DNA of 34,183 bases, from the NCBI GenBank assembly GCA_903919925.1, contig CAIXKO010000534.1:1-34183 (forward strand), given 5' to 3'. Both the position numbers and the translations under genes were made by a program. The notes under the pieces were generated by a model that had not been told where the DNA came from, made no database searches, and saw only the letters and a program-made list of their open reading frames with translations. Below are positions 7,728-17,209 of this stretch, one piece after another (the first letter of the stretch is position 1; each line of letters begins with the position of its first letter). This DNA comes from an uncultured Bacteroidota bacterium. Lineage in GTDB: Bacteria > Bacteroidota > Bacteroidia > Bacteroidales > UBA12481.

Positions 7728-9143
7728 CTACTTTTTATCCCAGAAGATTTTGTCGGTACCCGGGTCAACCACGGCTGCAGGGCAGTTTGGGTCGTCGGTT
7801 CTCACCTCGGTAGGGTACATGTGGCGATAGGGAGGGTGGTTATTAACCAGCCCGTCGATACTGCCTGCCCAGTCGAGTTCGGGATATCCGGTACGCAGGT
7901 AATCGAGCCAGGGTTCAGTTGTGCGGATAAACATAGCCAGATATTTTTGCGTAATAATTAATTTCTGAGCAGCCTCTTCGTTGGAAGGGAAGGGTTTAAA
8001 CTGGGCGAGGTAGGTGGTAACGGCAGCCCCGGTAATTCCGTTAGCTTCCAGACTGGCTGTTACGCCTGCCTTAAAAGCGTTTTCAGCCTGAGGGTAATTA
8101 CCTTTAAAAACGTAAGCTTCGGCTTCCAGGAACCGGGCCTCAGGGAGGGTGGATACATACATTGATGTTGCAGGTGCCACATAATTGGGATGGATTCTGC
8201 TTAAGCTTCCATCAGCCTGGCCGGTGGTGCAAAATTTGTCGGTCCGGAAAACACCATCGCTGGCCGGCTCAAAATATACCGGGATTCTGGGGTCGCTAAA
8301 CCCTTGCATCAGGTTCATCATAAAAATGGAAGGCCTCCAGGGATTTATAAAGGTAGCCTGATAAAACCATGACCAGGCATTTGAAGCATCCTGGAAGGCA
8401 ATTTTAGGTTCATCATCAGCCGATTGCAAACCTCCGGTTAAAGCGGCAAGAGCAATATCTGCCTGGCCTGCCTTGGTTTTTCCCGGTGCATAGCTTAGCC
8501 TCATAGCATATCGGGCCTTCAGGGTTTTAGCCGTTTTTATCCACTTGCTCACATCTCCGCCAAAAATGATATCGGCTTTTGCGTATATCGATTGTCCATC
8601 GGCTGAAAGATTTACAATAGCATCGTCCAGCATTTTAAATATCTCATCATAAACAACTTGCCCTTCATCAAAAACCGGATTTAGTATTTCGGGGTACATA
8701 AAGGCCTGTTTAACCGGAATCTTATCGAGCCGATCAACTATTTCAGAATAGTGCCAGGCCATAATTATCTGGGAAATACCCATATAATATTTCTTGTCAT
8801 TTTTTAAGGCTTCCTTATACAGGTAATTAGCGTTGCGCAAGCCACCGGTATAGTACGACCAGAGGTATGCACCATCATCGGCACCATAAATAAGGCGTTC
8901 TATATTGCCCCATGTACCGGTGATTCCCATTTGCAAATTGTAGCACAGCGGACCGTATGTTCCGGTTCCGTTTCCAATGTATACCCACTGCATCTCCAGG
9001 GCAGGTAACATTGCATCTTCCACGCTGCCTTCTCCCGGAGTAAGGTCGCTGGGGTCCGTATTTATATCGAGGAACTTATCGCAAGAAGCCATTCCAATCA
9101 GCAATACGGCCAGGAAGGGGATAATCTTTTTTCTCATATTCAT
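7728..9143 (-). CDS. SusD/RagB-family lipoprotein (SusD-like_2 type)
   Basis: This is the surface glycan-binding lipoprotein that caps the SusC channel. The signal peptide has a lipobox (IGMASC, then DKFLDINTDPS). The DKFLDINTDPSDLT start and the later helical repeats (MGISQIIMAWHYSEIVDRL, TAKTLKARYAMRLS, LIITQKYLAMFI) are typical of the SusD-like_2 branch, and 471 aa is the usual length. MNMRKK is used as the start; the ATG two codons later is equally possible. The stop of susC is 21 nt upstream, so the two are co-transcribed. A strong hairpin follows the gene. The ligand is unknown, but the facing GH106-like gene suggests a rhamnose-containing glycan (inference). Confidence 0.94.
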   Translation of the reverse strand: MNMRKKIIPFLAVLLIGMASCDKFLDINTDPSDLTPGEGSVEDAMLPALEMQWVYIGNGTGTYGPLCYNLQMGITGTWGNIERLIYGADDGAYLWSYYTGGLRNANYLYKEALKNDKKYYMGISQIIMAWHYSEIVDRLDKIPVKQAFMYPEILNPVFDEGQVVYDEIFKMLDDAIVNLSADGQSIYAKADIIFGGDVSKWIKTAKTLKARYAMRLSYAPGKTKAGQADIALAALTGGLQSADDEPKIAFQDASNAWSWFYQATFINPWRPSIFMMNLMQGFSDPRIPVYFEPASDGVFRTDKFCTTGQADGSLSRIHPNYVAPATSMYVSTLPEARFLEAEAYVFKGNYPQAENAFKAGVTASLEANGITGAAVTTYLAQFKPFPSNEEAAQKLIITQKYLAMFIRTTEPWLDYLRTGYPELDWAGSIDGLVNNHPPYRHMYPTEVRTDDPNCPAAVVDPGTDKIFWDKK

Positions 9144-9164
9144 GATAAATAATTGATTAGTAAT

Positions 9165-12100
9165 TTAAAAAGTAACCCGTAAGAATAGTGAATAGGTTTT
9201 AGTGGAGGGGAACTGAAAGGTTACCCAACCCTGAGCATTGGAATCACCAAAAGAGCAATATTCCGGGTCGGCACCGGTAAAGCTTTTATCCACTTTTCTC
9301 CAGATGTTCCTGCCAATAAACCCAAGATCCAACCCTTTAACAAATTGCATTTTCTTAACCCAGGCTGTTGGTACGGCATAAGTTAGAGATAATTCGCGAA
9401 GCTTGATATAATCCGTTTTCTGCACATCGCCCGGGTTTTCAAACCAGCTTTCGCTATAATTCTGCTGCATATAATCCTGGTACCTGATTTTAGTAGTGTT
9501 GGTACCGGTAATTACCAGTTCTCCATTCTCCAGATGGCCTTTTGATCCTTGTAAGAGCAGCCATCCATCAGCAGGACGATCAAGTGTAAAGGATGAAGTT
9601 CCGGCACCGATCATATAACCTTCAGCACCATTTCTGGTATATCCGCCAATCTGGCAATCGAAAAATGCTGTTAGAGTAAAGCCTTTGAATTTGAATGAAT
9701 TGCGTAAGCCCCCGCGCCATTTTGGCTCCACCGGACCCAGCACTTTCATCCCGCTTTCATCTTTGATATATTGCCCGGTACGTCCCATGGTTTCATCGCG
9801 GACCACTGGTTTACCATTAGCATCACGGATGTAATCCCAACCCATAATCATTGGATAAGGATAGCCCTTAATGGCACGGCGTTCATACCACAATTCCAGA
9901 AAATCCAATGATGGAGAAACTTCAATAACCTTGCTAACGTTTTTCGACCAGGTGAGGTTTACATCCCAGGTAAAATCCTTCGTTTTCACAGGAGCGCCAT
10001 AAAGCATGAGCTCAATTCCCTTGTTCCCTATTTCTCCAAAGTTCATTTCCCGGTCAAAATAACCGGTGGTTTGCAATAATCTTCCAACGATGATTTGATT
10101 AAGAGTATGTTTGGAGTACAAAGAAATCTCGCCGCCCAGTCGGTTTTTTAAAGTCATAAACTCCAGCCCGACCTCAAATTCTTTAGTTAACTCATTCACG
10201 AGGTTAGGATTTGGAGCGGTCGTTCTGGGTAAAACGCTACCCACTCCGCCAAATGGAAATTCAATAACATCAACACGTGCCAGATCCCATTTCTGAACAC
10301 CTCCGTATGCCCACATATCGTTACCCACTTCGGTGTAGGAAACGCGAAGTTTTCCGAAATCCAGGAATTTGCTGTCTTTCATCAATTCGCTGAACAAAAA
10401 GGCAACGCTGGCTGATGGGTAAAAATAGGTGCGATTGGCTTTTGGCAGCGTTGAGGTGAAATCGTTGCGGCCTGTAAAAGTGGCATAAACCATTCTTTTC
10501 CACGAAACCATGGCCTGTCCGTAACCACTCATTGATCTTTTTTGCCCATATCCAAAACTTGGGGTCTTGGTTTGAAGGTTATTCAGTGTGTACATATCCT
10601 TATTGAGGAAATTGGCGCCGCTCACGGTTGCCCAGGTCCATTTATTATCGAAAACGTTACCCCCAACCATGGCTTCAACCTGAAAATCCTTGAAATCTTT
10701 ATTGTAATGAAGCATAACATCGGTGTTGAAGGAGTAGTTGGTTGTTGTGCTTTCGCCATAACGGCCGCCAGGAGTGCAAAGGGATGTAGAGTTCAGGTAA
10801 GAGGTCATAGAGTTGGTATAGGTATCGATACCGGCTTTACCAGTGAGGCGTAACCCTTCCATAATCTTATAGTTGAAACCAAAGGTAGGAATCACGTGAT
10901 TACGTGAACTTTTATCACCGGTGTTGGTCAGCGTCCATGCGTATGGATCCCTCCATGGGCTTCGGTAAGTGCGAACGTTTCCATTGGCATCAAAAACGGG
11001 GAAAGGATTCCACGAGGTTGGTGAGTTCATAAAAGTATTCATGAACGACTCGGCGCCCCAACCCTCAGGCAACCGGTTATTTCTGATCATGGAAAATTGC
11101 ATGGTTGTATTAAAGGAAAGCTTTTCCGACACGTTAAAGGTGAAGTTGGTTGTGATGTTGCTTCTTTTGTAAGTAATAGGATCCAGATATCCCTGATTAT
11201 CAAGATTAGCAACGGAAACAAAATAGGTTGCATTTTTGGTTCCGCCTTTAATTGAAACGCTGTTTTCGGAAGTGTAGGCCGGCTTAAACAATGACCATTT
11301 ATCGAAGTATTTGGCCTGAAGAGAATCGGCGGCGGCAAAGGCCGGTCCAAAAGTAAGCTGGGTTTTTGCATAATCACCGTTAACATACCGCCAGGTGCCG
11401 TCTTCATTTTGCATTCCCTGGGTGTATTTATCCTGCAAAGGCATTTTGTTAACAATATCCCAAGAGGATGAGTGGCTGTAAGTGATCTCCGGTTTTGTGT
11501 TCAGCTTGCCGTTTTTCGTGGAAATAATTATAACTCCATTGGCTCCCCGGGCTCCATATAATGCCGATGCAGCAGCCCCTTTGAGAACTGATATGTCCTC
11601 AATATTGTTAGGATCAAGATCGGCCATAGTGGAGTTTCCCGATCCCCGTCCAGCCTGATCGCCGATGAGGGATCCAAATTGATCATTGGAATACGGAATT
11701 CCGTCAACAATCATCAGCGGCTGGCTGTAGTTCAATGAACTGATCCCCCTGATACTAACTTTAGCCGCATTTCCTGCCAATCCTCCAGATGTCGAGATGT
11801 TTACCCCGGCAACTTTTCCTGACAGCGCTGAAATAACGTTTACTTCCTTTGATCGGACCAAATCGTTTGCTGAAACGTTAGCTACCGAATAAGTGAGGGA
11901 TTTCTTTTCCTTTTTAATGGCTAATGCCGTAACTACTACATCTCCAATCAAAACTTCGTCGCTTTCCAGCACCACATTGATGATTGTTCTCCCATTAACC
12001 GGGACCTCAGCATATTTCATCCCAATAAAAGATACCACCAGGGTGGAACCTGTTGCCACCTTGATTGTAAAGCTGCCATTTTGATCGGTTGAAGATCCAT

Positions 12101-12257
12101 TGGCTGTTCCTTTCTCCTGCACATTAGCACCAGGCAGGGTAGCTCCGTCAATAGCGGCAGTTACAGTTCCTTTAACTGTGATTTGTTGCCCAAACCCACT
12201 GAGCCCGAAAGAAACCAGGAGCATCAGAAGGCATGACAATTTTTTAAGTTTAAGCAT
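9165..12257 (-). CDS. SusC/RagA-family TonB-dependent outer-membrane transporter
   Basis: This is the beta-barrel importer that moves oligosaccharides across the outer membrane with SusD, energised by TonB. The signal peptide MLKLKKLSCLLMLLVSFGLSG is followed by a carboxypeptidase-regulatory-like domain (about 26-110; VKGTVTAAIDGATLPGANV), the plug (about 118-225) with VSIRGISSLNYSQPLMIVDG and the SusC-family motif NNIEDISVLKGAAASALYGA, then the barrel ending in a terminal aromatic (SLFLRVTF). There is no N-terminal STN domain, so it does not appear to signal to an anti-sigma factor. At 1030 aa it is complete. The 173-nt leader upstream contains a 16-nt imperfect direct repeat that may bind the regulator encoded just upstream. 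Confidence 0.96.
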   Translation of the reverse strand: MLKLKKLSCLLMLLVSFGLSGFGQQITVKGTVTAAIDGATLPGANVQEKGTANGSSTDQNGSFTIKVATGSTLVVSFIGMKYAEVPVNGRTIINVVLESDEVLIGDVVVTALAIKKEKKSLTYSVANVSANDLVRSKEVNVISALSGKVAGVNISTSGGLAGNAAKVSIRGISSLNYSQPLMIVDGIPYSNDQFGSLIGDQAGRGSGNSTMADLDPNNIEDISVLKGAAASALYGARGANGVIIISTKNGKLNTKPEITYSHSSSWDIVNKMPLQDKYTQGMQNEDGTWRYVNGDYAKTQLTFGPAFAAADSLQAKYFDKWSLFKPAYTSENSVSIKGGTKNATYFVSVANLDNQGYLDPITYKRSNITTNFTFNVSEKLSFNTTMQFSMIRNNRLPEGWGAESFMNTFMNSPTSWNPFPVFDANGNVRTYRSPWRDPYAWTLTNTGDKSSRNHVIPTFGFNYKIMEGLRLTGKAGIDTYTNSMTSYLNSTSLCTPGGRYGESTTTNYSFNTDVMLHYNKDFKDFQVEAMVGGNVFDNKWTWATVSGANFLNKDMYTLNNLQTKTPSFGYGQKRSMSGYGQAMVSWKRMVYATFTGRNDFTSTLPKANRTYFYPSASVAFLFSELMKDSKFLDFGKLRVSYTEVGNDMWAYGGVQKWDLARVDVIEFPFGGVGSVLPRTTAPNPNLVNELTKEFEVGLEFMTLKNRLGGEISLYSKHTLNQIIVGRLLQTTGYFDREMNFGEIGNKGIELMLYGAPVKTKDFTWDVNLTWSKNVSKVIEVSPSLDFLELWYERRAIKGYPYPMIMGWDYIRDANGKPVVRDETMGRTGQYIKDESGMKVLGPVEPKWRGGLRNSFKFKGFTLTAFFDCQIGGYTRNGAEGYMIGAGTSSFTLDRPADGWLLLQGSKGHLENGELVITGTNTTKIRYQDYMQQNYSESWFENPGDVQKTDYIKLRELSLTYAVPTAWVKKMQFVKGLDLGFIGRNIWRKVDKSFTGADPEYCSFGDSNAQGWVTFQFPSTKTYSLFLRVTF

Positions 12258-12292
12258 AAATTAAATTTTAGATAGGTTAGAAAACACTTATT

Positions 12293-12333
12293 TTGGTCAT
12301 TCGACGCCGGTACTAAATTCGTCATTCGATGCC
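12293..12333 (-). repeat. Direct repeat in the susC leader (possible operator)
   Basis: Two copies of TTsGTCATTCGAyGCC (12293-12308 and 12318-12333) differ at 2 of 16 positions and are spaced 25 nt start to start. They lie 36-76 nt upstream of the susC ATG, between it and the regulator gene. Such paired sites are typical of activator binding to a regulated promoter. No exact TAnnTTTG element was found here. Confidence 0.5.
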
Positions 12334-12365
12334 TTTTCGAATTTTTAGACACCCCTCAAAAACTC

Positions 12366-12387
12366 TCAAGATTTTTTAATATCTTGA
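12366..12387 (-). terminator. Dyad between regulator and susC (terminator or operator)
   Basis: TCAAGAT/ATCTTGA arms of 7 bp surround an 8-nt A/T-rich spacer 44 nt after the regulator stop. On the minus strand it is followed by GAGTTTTTG. This could be a weak terminator separating the regulator from susC, or a regulatory dyad. Confidence 0.35.
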
Positions 12388-12430
12388 TAATCAATTAAAA
12401 AATAAGTGTAATGATTACGTTTAATAATCG

Positions 12431-15376
12431 CTAAGAAAGCTTCTCGAGAAACTCCTGAATGCTTTCATTGGTATGAAGTCCCAATTTCATCCGGATCCGA
12501 TACCGATCCATTTCAATGGCTTTCGGTGATTTGTTTAGGATTGAGGCTATCTCCTTAATACTTAAGTTGGAACGGATGAGAGCAACCAATTGAACCTCTT
12601 TTTGGGAAAGAGAGGGTGCGGTTTGCTTTAATGAGTAGAAAAAATGTGGATCAACTTGCTCGAGGTGTTCATGTAAAATCAAAGTATGTTCGTCTTTGTT
12701 AATATCGCGCCTCATGTCGAGCACAACTTCCGCAAGCTTTTGTTTAATATTTGACAGGTTGGATTTGTAAATAGCGATTATCCGATTGATATACCTGTTA
12801 GTAAACTCATTATGGGTGGCAATGAGCAGGGCTAAATTGGTGATTTCCTGATGCTTTTGATGCAGTTCTTCATTTTTGTACCTCAGTTCTTCATCAACCC
12901 TTTGTTTCTCAAGCTCTTTGAGCCGGAGGTCAGACTGAAGGAGTGCATCCTTATTTTGAATTAACTCCTCTGTTCTTTTTCTGACCAACGTTTCCAGTTT
13001 GACATTTGCCTTTAGCAGCCACAGGTTATACAGGCGGATGCTAAGAACTACGATGCAAAAAAAAGTGGTAATAAAAAGAAAAATCATCCACCAGGTTCTG
13101 TACCAGGGCGGGAGAATCCGAAAACTAAAATTGGCTTCGGTTCCAATTACCTGATAGAAGTTGCGGGCTTTTACCTGAAAAGTATATTGGCCTTCATGCA
13201 AGCCTGAAAAATCGATCCGGTCATTCAATGACCATTCGGACCATCCGGCTGAAAAACCATCCAGAAAGTATTGAAATTCAGTTAATTCACTATCTTCAAA
13301 CCATAATGCGCCTACATCAAACTGCAAGGAGTTCTTATTGTAAGGTAAAGTTACCTTCTCCAATGAGGAATGGGTAAAACTGATGGAGCCGTTTTCCTGA
13401 ATTTGAAACCCGGCGAACAAAGTTTCTTTGGTATTGGTAATTGAAATACGATTGATCCTCGATGGAAAACTGCAAGGCTTGAGATTTCCTTCCTGCGGGT
13501 GATAAAAGATAATACCCTTTTTGTTCAGGTTAATCAATACCAGATTTGAATCGACCGGATATATCAATTCGCAGCGGTCATTAAATACTTGTAGTTTAAG
13601 TAAATCGTGGTCCGATAATGTAAAAACTCCACTGTTTTCTGTTAGGTGGCCGCCACCTTTTTGCCGGTAGAGAAACCAGATTTTATTCTGCAGGACACGG
13701 AATCCAAATGGCCGTCCAAAGTTATGGATCCGGTTTTTAAACAGAGAATCAATGGGTTTGAAAATTTCAAATATCCCGGAAACGGAGTTATAAGCGTAGA
13801 AACCTTCATCGTTGACCAGGAATAAGATTGATTTAAAACGAAAAATGTCGGCATCCCGCAAAGCAGGAACTTCCGATGAGGTGAATTTTCTCACCTTGAT
13901 TAAACTATCGCCTTGATCATAAAGATTGAATTTGAAAAGGCTGTCTTTTTTTAAAACAAACCAGGATCCTGAAAACTCAACCAATTGCAATGCCCCGGGT
14001 ATCTCGATAATTTCCTTCCCCACCTGCCAGATCTTATTAACCTTATGGATTTCACGGAATGAATTTGCCGTATAGATCAACCCTTCTCCGGGATCTTTTT
14101 CAGATGGAACCAGCAACTTTGTTTCACAGTCGCATGGGTAAAGCGAGTGCACAACCAATTCCTTATCAAAATATACGGCACCGGTCATGGATAGATTATA
14201 CAGGTTTCCTTCTGATTCAAAAACCTGGAAGGAGAGTGTATTGCTGAAGTTCAGCGGGGTGATCGTTGTTCTACCCAGCGGCAAACTGGAAGGTTTTCGC
14301 GCCATGGTATAGATAGTGGGATTGCCTCCGAAAATAATCTGGTCACCGTAGGTTGAGAGAATAGAGATATCGGTCATCCAGCTATCCTGAACCGGGAGTA
14401 TCCTAAAGGGGGAATTGAGCTCAACTGAAGCAATTCCGTTTTGAAGGGATGCAAAAAGCAATCCATTGGAGTCGTTATAACACACATCATAAACCGTATT
14501 TGAATTCAGGCCTGTGGATTTATCCAGATGCAGAATGATTTGTCCGTTGTGTGTGATTACGAATAACCCGTCGTTGCCGGATCCAATTACATAATTCCCA
14601 TTTGGCAGCAACACGGCTGTAGTGAGTGTTTTGTTGATAAAATGCTCAGAATCAGGTAATATCCAACGGGTAAACTTAAAACCATCATATTTAAATATCC
14701 CGTTTTTCATTGATACAAAAAGGGAGCAGCCATCATCATACGGAAGAATCGTATAAATGCGGTCATCGGCAAATTTGTTTCCGTCGGGGATTAATACCAG
14801 TGAGTCCCCTTTCAGAATCTTCATTCCAATACCTTTTTCCCGTACGTAAAACTGGTTTTTAAATATCAAGCCCCCGTGGTAACCGGTTGGCGATGGTATA
14901 ACTTTAATAATTCCGTTATGGAGTATAAAAACAAACCAGGTGGTTTGCAGGATAATCCGGTTGTCCAATGCGTGTATGGTCCATACATATCCGAAGTTTC
15001 TGTACGATTCAGGAATCAGGCTGGTGAGGTCTTCGATTTCCAGCTCTCCGTTGGATCCGGCTTTAAGAAAACCGAAGAAGGTGTCACCACAAAGCCAGAT
15101 TTTATTATTCTGATCAATCGCAATATCTCTGCAAGAAGGTGATATATTATTCACTGTCGTCCATTTACGACCGTCAAAAAGCAGAAGACCTTCACTATTT
15201 GCAACCATCATGATACCGGACGGATGAAAGGTTATTTTCCAATTCTCAAATCCTGCATGATAATCGGCTTTGGTATAATTCTTAATGTTTGGGACTACCA
15301 CTCCTGAACTGCTTGATTGTGCTGATGCTGAACGAATAATAATCAGGCAGGATAGCAGAAAGCATAGTCTTAACAT
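12431..15376 (-). CDS. Membrane regulator: beta-propeller, Y_Y_Y domain, TM, coiled coil, LuxR-type HTH
   Basis: This is a predicted one-component trans-envelope regulator of the adjacent SusCD genes. Order: signal peptide (MLRLCFLLSCLIIIRSASA); a long periplasmic propeller-like region with repeated units such as LLLFDGRKWTTVNNIS and GIFKYDGFKFTRW; a Y_Y_Y-type beta domain (about 685-755; FQYFLDGFSAGWSEW); one TM helix (about 762-785); a coiled coil (about 788-870); and a GerE/LuxR helix-turn-helix at the C-terminus (about 920-981; LSIKEIASILNKSPKAIE). Unlike hybrid two-component systems of PULs, it has no HisKA/HATPase or receiver domain, so signalling must pass from periplasmic ligand binding through the coiled coil to the HTH. 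The effector is unknown. Confidence 0.88.
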   Translation of the reverse strand: MLRLCFLLSCLIIIRSASAQSSSSGVVVPNIKNYTKADYHAGFENWKITFHPSGIMMVANSEGLLLFDGRKWTTVNNISPSCRDIAIDQNNKIWLCGDTFFGFLKAGSNGELEIEDLTSLIPESYRNFGYVWTIHALDNRIILQTTWFVFILHNGIIKVIPSPTGYHGGLIFKNQFYVREKGIGMKILKGDSLVLIPDGNKFADDRIYTILPYDDGCSLFVSMKNGIFKYDGFKFTRWILPDSEHFINKTLTTAVLLPNGNYVIGSGNDGLFVITHNGQIILHLDKSTGLNSNTVYDVCYNDSNGLLFASLQNGIASVELNSPFRILPVQDSWMTDISILSTYGDQIIFGGNPTIYTMARKPSSLPLGRTTITPLNFSNTLSFQVFESEGNLYNLSMTGAVYFDKELVVHSLYPCDCETKLLVPSEKDPGEGLIYTANSFREIHKVNKIWQVGKEIIEIPGALQLVEFSGSWFVLKKDSLFKFNLYDQGDSLIKVRKFTSSEVPALRDADIFRFKSILFLVNDEGFYAYNSVSGIFEIFKPIDSLFKNRIHNFGRPFGFRVLQNKIWFLYRQKGGGHLTENSGVFTLSDHDLLKLQVFNDRCELIYPVDSNLVLINLNKKGIIFYHPQEGNLKPCSFPSRINRISITNTKETLFAGFQIQENGSISFTHSSLEKVTLPYNKNSLQFDVGALWFEDSELTEFQYFLDGFSAGWSEWSLNDRIDFSGLHEGQYTFQVKARNFYQVIGTEANFSFRILPPWYRTWWMIFLFITTFFCIVVLSIRLYNLWLLKANVKLETLVRKRTEELIQNKDALLQSDLRLKELEKQRVDEELRYKNEELHQKHQEITNLALLIATHNEFTNRYINRIIAIYKSNLSNIKQKLAEVVLDMRRDINKDEHTLILHEHLEQVDPHFFYSLKQTAPSLSQKEVQLVALIRSNLSIKEIASILNKSPKAIEMDRYRIRMKLGLHTNESIQEFLEKLS

Positions 15377-15398
15377 AGATTGATTATTTTTTAATTGT

Positions 15399-15406
15399 TA
15401 AATATA
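15399..15406 (-). promoter_or_regulatory. Weak candidate -7 element for the regulator gene
   Basis: On the minus strand TATATTTA matches TAnnTTTG at 7 of 8 positions, 22 nt upstream of the regulator ATG. A short inverted repeat (TCTTA-N4-TAAGA, 15416-15429) lies just upstream and might be an operator. Both signals are weak. Confidence 0.3.
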
Positions 15407-15542
15407 CACTTTTTATCTTACCGATAAGAAATGAGGTAAAGCAGATTCCCAACAGACCTAAAAAGTGTTAGGTGGAAAGATTTATTTTGCGGATTCAATT
15501 TTGTAATGTTTCTTTGGTTGTGAAATCCAAATAATTAGCATC

Positions 15543-16406
15543 GTGGCAGCAATAAAAAAGTTCCTTATTGACATTTTCGTGGAAGGTTTTTTCAGGAGAT
15601 GGTATCGTTTTGTCAACAAAACTGATAAAAACGCTGAAGTCGTTTTTATGAATTACGGGTTTGCCGATGATGCCAATAAAATGACACTAGACTCCACCGA
15701 TGAGGTTAACCGTTATCCGATACAGCTATACCATCAGTTAGTCCGGGCTCATGACCTGGAGAATAAAGATATTCTTGAAATCGGGTGCGGCCGAGGAGGA
15801 GGACTTGCTTTTCTGACCAAGTTGCTTAAGCCATCTTCGGCAGTTGGAATCGATCTGGATCCTACTGCCGTTGAATTCTGCAACAAATTCTGGGGCAAAC
15901 CCGGGTTGAAATTTATTCAGGGCAATGCTCAGTCCATTTCGTTGCCAGACAATTCTTTTGATGTGATTATCAATGTAGAATCCAGTCATCGGTATGAAGA
16001 TATCAGCTTATTTTTGAAGGAAGTAAGACGATTGTTGAGGCCTGACGGGATTTTTCTATTAACTGATTTCAGGGGCCATGATAAAATGCCTGAATTGCTC
16101 AGGCATTTTGGAGGATCTGGATTGTTGATGACCGGTAACGACAATGTTACCCCTCAGGTGGTTAAGGCGCTTGAACTGGATGATCCCCGCCGCCGTAAGC
16201 TGATCAACAATTTGGCACCGCGCTTTTTACAAGGAATTGCACGTGATTTTGCGGGGGCAAAAGGATCACCCACCTATCGAAAATTTGCATCGGGGAAGTG
16301 GATCTATTTTAACTATTTTTTCAAGAAAGCATCTGTTGTTAAGGCAGTTAGCAGTGACTTGCCGATTTGGGAAAATCGCGATGGCTACAAACTCCCGCGT
16401 ACCTGA
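15543..16406 (+). CDS. Class I SAM-dependent methyltransferase
   Basis: This is a 287-aa methyltransferase with a Methyltransf_11-type Rossmann core: motif I ILEIGCGRGGGLAFL, the acidic ribose-binding VGIDLDPTAVEFC, FIQGNAQSISLPDNSFDVI, and LRPDGIFLLTDF. The insert VNVESSHRYED and the extended N- and C-terminal segments resemble the phthiotriol/phenolphthiotriol-type methyltransferases that act on long-chain lipids. That likeness is by eye and does not fix the substrate. No signal peptide is present; the hydrophobic N-terminus (FLIDIFVEGFFRRWY) could give membrane association. It converges with an SDR/epimerase pair, with 14 nt between stops, suggesting a shared tailoring pathway. The start is the first ATG-type codon after a promoter-sized divergent gap. 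Confidence 0.88.
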   Translation: MAAIKKFLIDIFVEGFFRRWYRFVNKTDKNAEVVFMNYGFADDANKMTLDSTDEVNRYPIQLYHQLVRAHDLENKDILEIGCGRGGGLAFLTKLLKPSSAVGIDLDPTAVEFCNKFWGKPGLKFIQGNAQSISLPDNSFDVIINVESSHRYEDISLFLKEVRRLLRPDGIFLLTDFRGHDKMPELLRHFGGSGLLMTGNDNVTPQVVKALELDDPRRRKLINNLAPRFLQGIARDFAGAKGSPTYRKFASGKWIYFNYFFKKASVVKAVSSDLPIWENRDGYKLPRT

Positions 16407-16420
16407 CCTATGTTTTTTGT

Positions 16421-17209
16421 TTAGAATCTTTTTGAAATAATCCGGAAGATCCAGGGAGTAAACCGTATAATGAGGTTTTGTGTTTTCCCTATTGCCGAAA
16501 ACACTTTCCTTTGTTTCCTGTGCATGATCATTCCGGCAATTCCCCTGGCCACGGTGGCTGGTGATTGCTGCAAAGCAGGAGGTCGCTGAGGAACCTCGCA
16601 CCACTCGCCAGCCTGGTTTAAAACTCGCTTCTCACTATCGTTTCGGGTAAAGCCAACATAAGCTATACCGATGTGCATCCCTGAATTACGTTCTTCGGTT
16701 TGTAAACTTTGCGAAAAAGCGGTGAGAGCCATTTTGCCGCAGCTGTAAGCAGAGTGTTTCGGTAACCCAAAAAGCCCGGCGAGCGAGGATATCATGATAA
16801 TACTTCCCTTCGACCGGCGGATATCGGGCAAAGCAGCCTTTACCGGAAAAACGGAACCATAAAACTGGCTATCCATGGCAGTTTTAAAAATTTCGATGGG
16901 CAGCTCGGCAAAATTACCTGCCGCAGTAATGCTTGCATTGGTGACCAAAATGTCCAATTGTCCAAATTCCAGGATGATTTTGCTGACGATTTGTTCACAA
17001 ACATCAAATTTGGTGATATCTCCGGGAACCAGAAGGGTAGCAATTCCGGATTTCTGCAACTCTTCATTGGTTTTTTGAAGTTTGGCGGGATTTCGCCCAT
17101 TTAAGGCGATGGTGGCACCCAAAGATCCTAATTCCAGCGCTATAGCTTTTCCAATTCCCTGACTGGATCCGGTTATCAGGGCGATTTTTCCTTTAAATGT
17201 TTTATTCAT
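16421..17209 (-). CDS. Classical short-chain dehydrogenase/reductase
   Basis: This is an NAD(P)-dependent oxidoreductase of the SDR family. The ATG at 17209 (MNKTFKGK) is preferred over the track's 17248 because it overlaps the upstream gene's stop by 4 nt (ATGA) and puts the cofactor motif TGSSQGIG at the usual residues 13-20. Other hallmarks: NASITAAG (the NNAG-type motif), IIMISSLAG with the catalytic Ser, and YSCGK with catalytic Tyr and Lys. The C-terminal tail (about 40 residues, IIRFTPWIFRIISKRF) is hydrophobic and basic and could bind membrane, as in SDRs acting on lipids or retinoid-like substrates. It is co-translated with the extended SDR upstream. Substrate unknown. Confidence 0.92.
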   Translation of the reverse strand: MNKTFKGKIALITGSSQGIGKAIALELGSLGATIALNGRNPAKLQKTNEELQKSGIATLLVPGDITKFDVCEQIVSKIILEFGQLDILVTNASITAAGNFAELPIEIFKTAMDSQFYGSVFPVKAALPDIRRSKGSIIMISSLAGLFGLPKHSAYSCGKMALTAFSQSLQTEERNSGMHIGIAYVGFTRNDSEKRVLNQAGEWCEVPQRPPALQQSPATVARGIAGMIMHRKQRKVFSAIGKTQNLIIRFTPWIFRIISKRF

